Source: an uncultured Gammaproteobacteria bacterium
Lineage (GTDB): Bacteria; Pseudomonadota; Gammaproteobacteria; Pseudomonadales; Pseudohongiellaceae
NCBI GenBank assembly: GCA_913060495.1
Contig: CAJXRP010000004.1
Location: 62,001-126,000, forward strand
Direction: 5' to 3'
Length of the DNA stretch: 64,000 nt
A program made the translations under genes and the position numbers. The notes beneath the pieces are model-generated. The model was given only the letters and a program-made list of their open reading frames with translations, ran no database searches and was not told where the DNA came from. This document shows, in pieces, positions 37,631 to 45,279 of this stretch (the stretch's first letter is position 1; every line of letters starts with the position of its first letter).

Positions 37631-38650
37631 ATGAAGCTGCAACTTTCGATACTATCAGCCGCCATTACGCTTACCTTGTCAGGCGTAAGCCTTGGCCAAG
37701 AATACCAAACACCCTACACCGAATGGGGCGTGCCAGACCTGCAGGGAAACTGGAAGAATGCCACTGTAATGCCCTTCGAGCGCCCTCGAGAGCTCGGCAC
37801 TAAGCAGGCCTATACTGAAGAAGAGGCAATGCAACTGGAGCAGAGCGCACAGCAAGCGGTCGAGCAAGACAATGAACCACTAGATCCTAACCGACCCGCT
37901 CCCAAGCTCGAGGCTCTGCCACCGGTTGGAAACTATGACCTTTTCTGGACCGATCGCGGCATGTTTTTACCGACGATTGACGGCGAATTTCGAACATCAG
38001 CGATCATCGACCCCCCTAACGGTCGGATACCAGAGAGAGTAGCGGGTTTCCGTGAGCGCATGCAGGAAGTCCGCGCGAATCAACCCGATAGAAACGCCGG
38101 CCCTGAAGGCAGAGGCTTAGGTGAACGCTGCTTAGTGGCATTCGGCTATTCGTCAGGCCCTGTCATGACCCCAGTGATGTACAACAGCCACATGCAAATC
38201 GTGCAATCACCCGGCTACGTGAACATAGTTGTTGAGATGGCTCATGACGCCAGAATCATCAAAATTGCAGATGAGAGAAACCCTGCCGGTGAGTTACACC
38301 AAAAATGGATGGGCGACTCTATCGGTCGCTGGGAAGGCGATACTCTTGTTGTAGAGACTAAGAACTACAACCCGTGGATCACCTATCGCGGCGCACCTAC
38401 AGAGAATCTTACGGTAATTGAAACCTTCAAGCGCGACGCGAACAACAAGATCGTTTACGGATTCACAGTAGATGATCCTACCGTCTATAGCGCCCAATGG
38501 TCAGGAGCTTATCCTCTATCGCGCATGGACGAGCCAGTCTACGAGTATGCCTGCCACGAAGGCAATTACGGCATCATCGGCATTCTCGCCGGCGCCAGAA
38601 GGCTGGAAGCAATGGAGCGGGAAGGGATTGAGCGCGACATCGAACAGTAA
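37631..38650 (+). CDS. Secreted protein of unknown function
   Basis: A 339-residue protein with a clear signal peptide (hydrophobic at about 4-18, cleavage after SLG or LGQ near residue 22). The mature part begins with a WGVPDLQGNW motif and includes GDSIGRWEGDTLVVETKNYNPW at about 231-252, seen, from memory, in uncharacterised periplasmic proteins of marine gammaproteobacteria and Acidobacteria. It has only two cysteines (in GERCLVAFGYSSG and EYACHEGNYGI), which could pair. No catalytic motif is recognised. It is monocistronic, between two clean terminators. The start ATG 37631 follows GGAG. Confidence 0.85.
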   Translation: MKLQLSILSAAITLTLSGVSLGQEYQTPYTEWGVPDLQGNWKNATVMPFERPRELGTKQAYTEEEAMQLEQSAQQAVEQDNEPLDPNRPAPKLEALPPVGNYDLFWTDRGMFLPTIDGEFRTSAIIDPPNGRIPERVAGFRERMQEVRANQPDRNAGPEGRGLGERCLVAFGYSSGPVMTPVMYNSHMQIVQSPGYVNIVVEMAHDARIIKIADERNPAGELHQKWMGDSIGRWEGDTLVVETKNYNPWITYRGAPTENLTVIETFKRDANNKIVYGFTVDDPTVYSAQWSGAYPLSRMDEPVYEYACHEGNYGIIGILAGARRLEAMEREGIERDIEQ

Positions 38651-38665
38651 CGACTTATCCGCCAT

Positions 38666-38695
38666 AAAAAAAGGTAGCCTCGGCTACCTTTTTTT
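38666..38695. terminator. Bidirectional intrinsic terminator
   Basis: A7-GGTAGCC-TC-GGCTACC-T7: a GC-rich stem flanked by A and T runs. It serves the plus-strand secreted-protein gene and the minus-strand xdhC-like gene, which converge here. Confidence 0.9.
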
Positions 38696-38724
38696 ACGCA
38701 TTCAAAATACTAACTGCTGGTCGC

Positions 38725-39696
38725 TTATTGCTGCTGATACCTGACAGCTGTTATTTCTGCCATCACCGCTATTGCAATCTCAGCTGGTGTTTTGCTATTG
38801 ATCTGAAACCCAATCGGCGCATGTAAGCGAGCGATCTCCTCAGCAGTTAGCCCAAGCTCTGGTAAGCGCTCTCGCCTTGCCGCTGACGTCTTAACTGAAC
38901 CCATCGCCCCGATATAGAATGCATTCGTCTTCAATGCCTCCATTAACGCCATATCGTCCACTCTAGGATCGTGAGCAAGCGCAATAATGCCACTATAGGG
39001 ATTACTGAAACGCTCTCGCACGACATCATCAGGTAATTGCGGCGTAGTCTCCACGCCAGCCACAGACCAATTGTCTAAATAATTTGGCCGCGGATCACAC
39101 AGCGTAACGTCATATTCCAAGGCAATCGCCATTTCGGCAACGAATTTCGCCACATCCCCCGCCCCAAGTATTAATAGTCGATACATGGGACTGAGACTAT
39201 GCGTCATCTGCGTGCCATCGATGACTACAGCATCTTCACTACTTTGTGCCTCAGCCGAGATAAAACCATTCGCCAAATCCACTATGCGGCTGACTTTGCT
39301 GTGGTTCTCCAAATCGCCGGCTAAACGCTGAAATACGGTGCGATTCTGCTCGTTACTATCTATATATTCCAGCAATACGTGGAGCTGACCACCACAGGGA
39401 AGCTTTAATCGAGCCTGCTCCTCCAGCGTCACTCCGTACTTAACGATGAAAGGGATAGACTCTTTGTCATACTGCGCCTTGAGGCTTCCATCGCGAAGCT
39501 GTTCCAGGAAGTCTTCCTCGATACAACCACCAGAAATGGAACCCACTAACTCGCCATCCATAGTGCAGGCCATCATTGCACCTACGGGTCTAGGCGAAGA
39601 CCCCCAGGTCTTTAAAATAGTACACAGCCAAACCGGCCGCTGACTACTCAGCCATGATTCAACATGGGAAATGATTTGCTGCTGGCTACTTTGCAT
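38725..39696 (-). CDS. XdhC/CoxI-family protein
   Basis: A 323-residue protein of the XdhC family, whose members help insert the sulfurated molybdenum cofactor into xanthine dehydrogenase or related enzymes. The N-terminal XdhC/CoxI domain has KTWGSSPRPVGAMM and GSISGGCIEEDF; LPCGGQLHVLLE follows; the C-terminal Rossmann domain has LILGAGDVAKFVAEMA and ALAHDPRVDDMAL. No dehydrogenase genes are adjacent, so the client enzyme must lie elsewhere. The MocA-like transferase gene at 23.8 kb is a functional match. Confidence 0.87.
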   Translation of the reverse strand: MQSSQQQIISHVESWLSSQRPVWLCTILKTWGSSPRPVGAMMACTMDGELVGSISGGCIEEDFLEQLRDGSLKAQYDKESIPFIVKYGVTLEEQARLKLPCGGQLHVLLEYIDSNEQNRTVFQRLAGDLENHSKVSRIVDLANGFISAEAQSSEDAVVIDGTQMTHSLSPMYRLLILGAGDVAKFVAEMAIALEYDVTLCDPRPNYLDNWSVAGVETTPQLPDDVVRERFSNPYSGIIALAHDPRVDDMALMEALKTNAFYIGAMGSVKTSAARRERLPELGLTAEEIARLHAPIGFQINSKTPAEIAIAVMAEITAVRYQQQ

Positions 39697-39762
39697 AATC
39701 TCTATTCGGTAACGGCGAGGACTGGAGTCGAAAACTGTGTGCGAAGTTAAATTCTAGCCCCA

Positions 39763-41166
39763 TTACACAATCCTCTCTTTCCATTTCCCACGGCGGAAAA
39801 CAAGGAAGCCTACTATACCAGTGAGAATATCCGACGCAAATACTGCCCAAAACACCCCTACCGGACCGAAGCCCAAACCGAGGGCCAAAAAATAGGCAAG
39901 TGGCACCTGAACAACCCAGAAGCAAAACACATTGATCCAGGTTGGCGTCATCGTATCACCAGCGCCATTAAACGCTTGAATGAGGGCCATGCCGGCTCCC
40001 CAAGCTACAAACGCAAACGCAAAGATCGTCAGGCACTGCACTGCGTATTCGATCACTTCCGGCTCATCAGTAAAGAAACCGACGATGGAACGCGTAAACA
40101 ACAACATCACGAGCGACGCGAAACCCATATACATCGAGTTGTATTTCACTATATGCCATACCGAAGCTTCTGCTCGCTCTGGATGCCCCGCTCCTAAATT
40201 TTGCCCAACCAAAGTTGCAGCCGCATTGCTCAACCCCCAGGCAGGTAGAATGCTGAACATCACAATACGAACGGCAATCGTGTACCCAGCTACCGCCGCG
40301 CTTCCGAAACCAGAAACAATTTGCATCAGAAAGACCCAGCTAGCTGTAGAAACTAAAAACTGAGACACACCACCAACCGAGATGCGAAGTAATGCAGCAA
40401 TAACAGGCAACTGAAAAACCATGTTCGCAACATGAAGGCGAATCCTTCCACCACCACCGCACAGATAGTACAGCCCGTAAAGAACGCCGGCGCCGCGCCC
40501 GATATTCGTTGCAATAGCTGCGCCTTCAATACCGAGTTCTGGAAAGGGGCCATAGCCGTAGATAAGACAAGGGTCGAGTACTATGTTGATACAGTTCGCG
40601 AGGGTGAGCGCGCGCATAGCTAAACTTGCATCGCCTGCTCCTCGAAATATTGCATTGATTAAGAATAGGAACACAATAGTGAAGCAACTGCCGAACATGA
40701 TCCTCGTATAGCTTTCCCCCGTTTCCAAAACTGCTTCGTCGGCACCCATCAACATAAGAATGTTCTTTGCATAAAAAATACCAATAAGACCAACCACGAC
40801 TGACACAAACACACCAATCCAGATCGCCTGCCCCGCAGCAAGTGAAGCTGCATCGATATCTTTCTCACCAATACGCCGCGCGATCATAGCCGTAGTGCCC
40901 ATGCTAAGCCCGATAGCGATTGCATAGAGCAATGTGATCATCGCCTCAGTAAGGCCCACAGTCGCCACTGCTGCAGTTCCCAAACCGGCAACGAAAAAAA
41001 TATCGACTACCGCAAAGACGGACTCCATTGCCATCTCTAATATCATAGGGATCGCGAGCATTATCGTGACCCGACCTATAGAGCCTTGTGTATAGTCTAT
41101 GTCGCCATCACCAGCCACGGCTTGCTTAAAGAGGATCCATCCATTTTTTATTTTTTGCGCTGTCAT
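39763..41166 (-). CDS. MATE family efflux transporter
   Basis: An inner-membrane multidrug/toxin exporter driven by Na+ or H+. It has 467 residues with about 12 hydrophobic helices in two related halves. Typical motifs are present: IPMILEMAMESVFAVVDIFFV in the first helix, NAIFRGAGDASLAMRALTLAN, and in the second half ALIQAFNGAGDTMTPTWINVF. The start ATG 41166 begins MTAQKIKNGW, with about 30 hydrophilic residues before the first helix. The substrate is unknown. It lies 66 bp upstream of the xdhC-like gene on the same strand. Confidence 0.9.
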   Translation of the reverse strand: MTAQKIKNGWILFKQAVAGDGDIDYTQGSIGRVTIMLAIPMILEMAMESVFAVVDIFFVAGLGTAAVATVGLTEAMITLLYAIAIGLSMGTTAMIARRIGEKDIDAASLAAGQAIWIGVFVSVVVGLIGIFYAKNILMLMGADEAVLETGESYTRIMFGSCFTIVFLFLINAIFRGAGDASLAMRALTLANCINIVLDPCLIYGYGPFPELGIEGAAIATNIGRGAGVLYGLYYLCGGGGRIRLHVANMVFQLPVIAALLRISVGGVSQFLVSTASWVFLMQIVSGFGSAAVAGYTIAVRIVMFSILPAWGLSNAAATLVGQNLGAGHPERAEASVWHIVKYNSMYMGFASLVMLLFTRSIVGFFTDEPEVIEYAVQCLTIFAFAFVAWGAGMALIQAFNGAGDTMTPTWINVFCFWVVQVPLAYFLALGLGFGPVGVFWAVFASDILTGIVGFLVFRRGKWKERIV

Positions 41167-41476
41167 TGGTATTCCACAAAACTAATTATTCAGTACAGAA
41201 AATATTTACCGCGAAGAATGCAGAAGAGTTAAAAGGCTAATCAAAATTGTCGAACTGATACAGTGGGCGAATGCTATGTACTAAAACGCACCAAAAATAG
41301 AGAACTGCATAGCGAAAACGCTACCTGGGGATTAGGCCCTAATTCTAGAGAGGGTAGAATAACTCATTGGACAAGCTTCCAGAGAAAGTACTGGCATTAT
41401 ATAGGGCCCCAGAGAGTTATTCCTAGTTTTTTCGCTCACTCTATCGCAATCCATTAACGCAGTTTAATCTGTAAAA
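41167..41476. other. 310-bp gap upstream of the MATE gene
   Basis: It should hold the MATE promoter (leftward) and the 3' end of the TonB-like gene's transcript. A 64-codon open frame at 41263-41457 has no ribosome binding site and looks random. I see no repeat or terminator with a U-run. Confidence 0.45.
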
Positions 41477-42541
41477 TCAAAACTCGATCGTAAATCCTAA
41501 TGGCCCTTCCCCTATTGAAAGACATCGAGCGAATTGCATAGGAGACATAATATACTTCTCGTAGCTTCTACATTTTTCCCTAAATTTACTATCACTACGA
41601 TTTTCAACTCTCTTGCTTTGCAGTAGTGTCGATTGCTGCTGTACCCAAGTATCAAAAACTCTTCGCGCCATCGCGCCAGCTGCACTCTTGTCGACCATCG
41701 TGTTCATGTGGTCCAAAGAGCGGATGGAATTATTAGAGTAAGTTTCTATATTTTGCTCTAACTCCTCCAGTACATATGTAGAAAGACCTTCCGGCAGATC
41801 ACCCAAGGCGAGCTGTTCAGAAATTCGAGCACTGTGCCGTGCAAGCGTGGAGACCGTCTCCCTAGATCGACTAGTCTCAACCGCCGGATTATGAAAGTCG
41901 TAGACAGGGTTTCGTGTTAGTGCAGAATAATCTCTAACATCACCTTGAGCGCAGCCACTAAATTCGCTCTCTTCTTCTAATTTGTTACAGTCGTAAGTAG
42001 AGAAACGTGAAGCATCACTGCGCTGCAGATTACTCAACACCCGCTGCACAGATTCCACAGATGGCAGAGTAAATTTCTCCACTTGAGGCAACGTACTAGC
42101 ATCCGAATTTTCTGGCGTTGGAATTTCCGCAACTATCGATTCGCTACTATCAGGCACGTTGACCTGTTCACTCACAGGCTGAGATTCAGCCACTGTCGAA
42201 GTTGGATTGGGCTGTTCTAGGGGTAAAGGAGAAACGCTCTCGGGAGGAATCTCTGGAATGGCTTCTTCAGTTTGACCTAGCAATGGATTGATCGGAACAA
42301 ATTCCACCCGAACTAATCTAGGAGCAACCTCCTCCAGCCTGCCCTTATCACTTGCCACGAAATAGAACAGTGTCGATGCGAGCGCAAAGTGAAGAAACGC
42401 TGAAACAATAAAACTCAGCTGAAACCCAGAAAACATCTTCGCCGCTTGCGTCGCTCGCTCGGTATAGTCATCCTCAACGCCCATGTTATCGAAATCGTCT
42501 GAGGCAAAATCTCCCAAGGCTATGTCATCGGCAAATCTCAT
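41477..42541 (-). CDS. Single-pass membrane protein with TonB-like layout, unknown
   Basis: A 354-residue protein. After 38 acidic cytoplasmic residues there is one membrane helix at about 41-63 (FSGFQLSFIVSAFLHFALASTLFYFVAS), then a Pro/Glu/Ser-rich periplasmic stretch (about 85-160), then a helical C-terminal domain with five cysteines (YDCNKL, FSGCAQG, REKCRSYE, FARCLSIG among them). The anchor plus proline-rich spacer is like TonB, but the terminal domain does not look like the TonB fold and no exbBD genes are near. I do not recognise a family. The start ATG 42541 lies 154 bp from ogt. Confidence 0.7.
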   Translation of the reverse strand: MRFADDIALGDFASDDFDNMGVEDDYTERATQAAKMFSGFQLSFIVSAFLHFALASTLFYFVASDKGRLEEVAPRLVRVEFVPINPLLGQTEEAIPEIPPESVSPLPLEQPNPTSTVAESQPVSEQVNVPDSSESIVAEIPTPENSDASTLPQVEKFTLPSVESVQRVLSNLQRSDASRFSTYDCNKLEEESEFSGCAQGDVRDYSALTRNPVYDFHNPAVETSRSRETVSTLARHSARISEQLALGDLPEGLSTYVLEELEQNIETYSNNSIRSLDHMNTMVDKSAAGAMARRVFDTWVQQQSTLLQSKRVENRSDSKFREKCRSYEKYIMSPMQFARCLSIGEGPLGFTIEF

Positions 42542-42695
42542 TTATTCGCTCTTAAGTCTGCCCTTATCTACTCTGCCAACGATCCCAAGATGCGACTGCT
42601 CGATGGCTTATTAATCGTGCGTAGGGAGCTGGCTGCTGACTTATCTAGACAAATTTCTATGCCTAAAGTTCCTCTTTCAGCACGCTGTACGGTAC

Positions 42696-43196
42696 CTAAG
42701 CGAAGTCGAGGCGTGGTGCAATCTGACCCGATTCCAGCTCCAGCAAAAACTGTTTCGTTTCAATGCCGCCACCAAACCCCGTGAGCTTACCCGAACTACC
42801 GATAACCCTATGACAAGGAATAATCACAGGAATGGGATTCACCCCATTCGCAGCCCCCACCGCTCGTGAGGCCTTCGGCTTTCCAATGTTTGTGGCGAGC
42901 TGACCATAGCTCCAAGTCTCACCATACGGGATTTCTGTTAGCGCGCTCCAAACCGATTCTTGAAAGACCGTCCCCTGAGGCATTAATGCTAAATCGAACT
43001 CTTTCAACTCGCCCGCAAAATAAGCATCCAACTGAGAACAAGCTTCAATGAACGGAGCTCTATCCTTTAACCACTCGGCTTCATGTCGGCGCTGCATTTT
43101 TCCGCTTGGAAAACCAAGCAAGCATAGATTGTCACCATCGCCAGCTAACAATAACTCGCCAATCGATGTGTTGTGATAGTGATAGAACATTGTCAT
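42696..43196 (-). CDS. ogt: Methylated-DNA--[protein]-cysteine S-methyltransferase
   Basis: A suicide repair protein that takes the methyl group from O6-methylguanine. It has 166 residues. The acceptor C128 is in IPCHRVIGSSG, preceded by RAVGAANGVNPIPVI and followed by LTGFGGGIETKQFLLELE. The DNA-binding wing has YGETWSYGQLA. It lies 45 bp downstream of the Ada-AlkA gene on the same strand and is almost certainly in the same operon, supplying the O6-methyltransferase domain that the fusion lacks. Confidence 0.94.
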   Translation of the reverse strand: MTMFYHYHNTSIGELLLAGDGDNLCLLGFPSGKMQRRHEAEWLKDRAPFIEACSQLDAYFAGELKEFDLALMPQGTVFQESVWSALTEIPYGETWSYGQLATNIGKPKASRAVGAANGVNPIPVIIPCHRVIGSSGKLTGFGGGIETKQFLLELESGQIAPRLDFA

Positions 43197-43241
43197 AGAG
43201 AGTTCCTTTACTTATTGCTATTCCGCGCAGACTAATCAGTC

Positions 43242-44735
43242 TCATTTGTCGCGAAGAATTTGTTGGTAGTGCTTCCAAAGCAGAATTACAGCGTACGCAC
43301 GCCAAGGCCGCCATGCCTCAGCTAACGCTAACAAGGCTTTCGGCGTCAGCGTTTCCTGATTATTTGTTGCGGCTCGCCGCAATATCAGGTCCGAGTAGGG
43401 AAAGGCATCCGGGTCGCTTAACACGCGCAGCGCTATGTAATGAGCAGTCCAATCGCCGATTCCTTTAATCTCGCAAATACGGCGAACAAATTCTTCCGTT
43501 TCCAGCACACCATCAAAGACAATTTCACCTGTTGTTATCTTCATAGCGACGGCCTTAATAGCCGCGATTCGCTGCCCTACTATGCCCATTCCATTCAAAT
43601 CTGCGCTGGCAAGTGTCGCCGCACAAGGGAAAACCCGCGTTAGATGCGCAGAAGTACCGTTATAGCTTTCGCCATATTTCTCGGCAACTCTTCCTGCGAG
43701 CGTCGTAGCGGCCTTTACTGTCACTTGCTGACCGAGTATCGCTCGCACCGTAACTTCCAATCCATCCCAGCAACCCGTGACGCGTGTACCTGGGTTTTTC
43801 CTAACCACTGCATTTAAAAGCGCATCCTTTCTAAAGAACCGCTCAATTTCCTCGCTGTCCGCCTTCAGATCGAACAACAATCGAACCTTTTCAACGATCT
43901 GGTACAAATGACGGGTGTCAGGGAAATTGATCTGCAGCATCACGCTATGCTCAACCTCAGAAAACTGCGCGCAGATATCCCCTACACATTCATCTATCGA
44001 GATCGTCCTATAGTAGGCGTTCTGCTCTAGATCGATATGCTCGACACCAGGGATTTTTCGATACTCGAGATAGACAAGCATTGATTTGAAATCCAGCGGC
44101 GGCCGATAGGAGAGCCGAACACATATTCCCTCGCCCTTTGAGCGCTGCTTGCCCCGCACACCTTTGCGTAGCTCCTTTGGAGATCTGGCGTAAGTGGACT
44201 TAAAAACGGCGTTAAAACGACGTACGCTGCCAAAGCCAGATGCGAAACAAACTTCCGCAAGAGGCAAATTCGTTTCATCGAGAAGCTTTTTCGCGAAATG
44301 CAGGCGCTGGGTCTGCGCAACCGTGATCGGCGAGGCGCCCACGTATTGCTGGAACAACCTGCTTAACTGACGCGATCCTATATTCAACTGCCCCGCCAGC
44401 TCATCAACCGAACTACCATCGAGGTTCCCTCTTGCGATTAGATGCAGCGCCTTCGAAACCTTATAAGGAGAGCCTATCCACGCCGGTGTGCCTGGCGAGG
44501 ACTCGGGACGACAGCGCAGACAGGGCCGAAACCCAGCCTCAGAAGCACCGGCAGCACTGCGATACAGCTGAATATTCTCTTTCTTTGGAATTCGCACAGG
44601 ACAAATCGGCCGGCAGTAGATGCCCGTGGTTAGGACTCCAATGAAGAAACGGCCATCGAAGCGCGGATCTCGGCTCTGACGGGCATTCTCATATTCATCA
44701 CTGTTAGCTAAGGCACTCATTCTAGAGTTTCTCAT
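43242..44735 (-). CDS. Ada-type regulator fused to AlkA DNA glycosylase
   Basis: A 497-residue fusion. Residues about 15-80 are the Ada zinc domain that takes methyl groups from DNA phosphotriesters (GIYCRPICPVR and FRPCLRCRPE give the four cysteines). An AraC-type helix-turn-helix follows at about 90-185 (DELAGQLNIGSRQLSRLFQQ, SGFGSVRRFNAVFK). From about 205 to the end is an AlkA-like 3-methyladenine glycosylase with helix-hairpin-helix ICEIKGIGDWTAHYIALRVL and the catalytic Asp in the DPDAFPYSDLILR stretch. It should sense alkylation, activate the operon and excise alkylated bases. Either ATG 44735 or ATG 44720 may be the start. Confidence 0.93.
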   Translation of the reverse strand: MRNSRMSALANSDEYENARQSRDPRFDGRFFIGVLTTGIYCRPICPVRIPKKENIQLYRSAAGASEAGFRPCLRCRPESSPGTPAWIGSPYKVSKALHLIARGNLDGSSVDELAGQLNIGSRQLSRLFQQYVGASPITVAQTQRLHFAKKLLDETNLPLAEVCFASGFGSVRRFNAVFKSTYARSPKELRKGVRGKQRSKGEGICVRLSYRPPLDFKSMLVYLEYRKIPGVEHIDLEQNAYYRTISIDECVGDICAQFSEVEHSVMLQINFPDTRHLYQIVEKVRLLFDLKADSEEIERFFRKDALLNAVVRKNPGTRVTGCWDGLEVTVRAILGQQVTVKAATTLAGRVAEKYGESYNGTSAHLTRVFPCAATLASADLNGMGIVGQRIAAIKAVAMKITTGEIVFDGVLETEEFVRRICEIKGIGDWTAHYIALRVLSDPDAFPYSDLILRRAATNNQETLTPKALLALAEAWRPWRAYAVILLWKHYQQILRDK

Positions 44736-44881
44736 TACGCCGTAATAGGAGTTAGGCTAGTTAGACAATGGCATCAAGCATACTCCTTTCCAACATAAAT
44801 ACTGGCCGTTTTCGGACACTATCACCCAAGGAGTAGAGGCGGATATTATTATAAAGTATATTGTTAGAATAAATATTCAAG

Positions 44882-44901
44882 ATATTGTTTTAAAACAATA
44901 T
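44882..44901. promoter_or_regulatory. Perfect 20-bp AT-rich palindrome
   Basis: ATATTGTTTTAAAACAATAT is a perfect palindrome about 150 bp upstream of the Ada-AlkA start and about 60 bp upstream of the candidate ilvD promoter. Its symmetry suggests a dimeric regulator site; which gene it serves is unknown. Confidence 0.45.
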
Positions 44902-44963
44902 TTTATATATATTATTGCTAGTGATTCAGCAAATCCCTCGCAACCTCAAGCAAAAAACGCAAG

Positions 44964-44992
44964 TTGCCGATAGAGCACACTGCGCCTATTAC
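44964..44992 (+). promoter_or_regulatory. Candidate sigma-70 promoter for the ilvD leader
   Basis: TTGCCG (44964-44969), a 17-bp spacer, then TATTAC (44987-44992): four of six matches in each hexamer. Transcription from here would give a leader of about 280 nt before ilvD containing the leader-peptide gene. Confidence 0.4.
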
Positions 44993-45152
44993 ACTGCTTG
45001 CCCAGAGGACTCTCGCTGAGCAGCTCGCCCCAACTGAACGATATGCGTTCATCCTGAACGGGGGCATACAACCCGCCCTATCAAGCGATGACCGCCTTCA
45101 GGAGGGCGAGGTAATTCCATAATCATTCCTCAGGCAGCTAAAGGGGAATGCG

Positions 45153-45206
45153 ATGAGCATCCTGCTGGTGTATATTAGCCGCCTCGCGGCTTCGGAGAGG
45201 CGATAA
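45153..45206 (+). CDS. Probable branched-chain amino-acid leader peptide of ilvD
   Basis: A 17-codon frame, MSILLVYISRLAASERR, with an excellent ribosome binding site (AAAGGGG, 45140-45146) at about 6 bp. Codons 3-8 read Ile-Leu-Leu-Val-Tyr-Ile, and codon 11 is Leu, as expected for a ribosome stalling sensor of branched-chain amino acids (compare E. coli ilvL). It ends 73 bp before ilvD, an enzyme of that very pathway, and its second half overlaps mutually exclusive hairpins. What is missing for textbook attenuation is a clear U-run after the last hairpin. It is too short for gene callers. Confidence 0.65.
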   Translation: MSILLVYISRLAASERR

Positions 45207-45241
45207 TCTCCGGGCAAGACCAGTTCAAAATAGACTGAACT
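45178..45241 (+). promoter_or_regulatory. Competing hairpins in the ilvD leader
   Basis: Hairpin 1, GCCGC/GCGGC (45178-45190), and hairpin 3, CGGAGA/TCTCCG (45193-45212), can form together; hairpin 2, CGCCTC/GAGGCG (45180-45202), excludes both. A further stem, AGTTCA/TGAACT, lies at 45222-45241. A ribosome stalled on the Ile/Leu/Val codons of the leader peptide would decide between these folds. No T-tract follows, so control may act through Rho or through ilvD translation rather than an intrinsic terminator. Confidence 0.5.
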
Positions 45242-45279
45242 ATATTGAAAAATTAACGTCCTAAGAAGTTGGTATAATC

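Larger units (their letters stand above)
44736..45279. other. 544-bp divergent region ada-alkA / ilvD
   Basis: No full-size gene. On the left is an AT-rich stretch with a 20-bp palindrome. From about 44960 rightward is a structured leader for ilvD: a plausible promoter, a GAACG/CGTTC hairpin (45036-45050), a short leader peptide gene and competing hairpins. The main parts have separate entries. Confidence 0.65.

Noticed and set aside
41263-41457. 64-codon frame upstream of the MATE gene
   Set aside because: No ribosome binding site, unusual composition, no motif.
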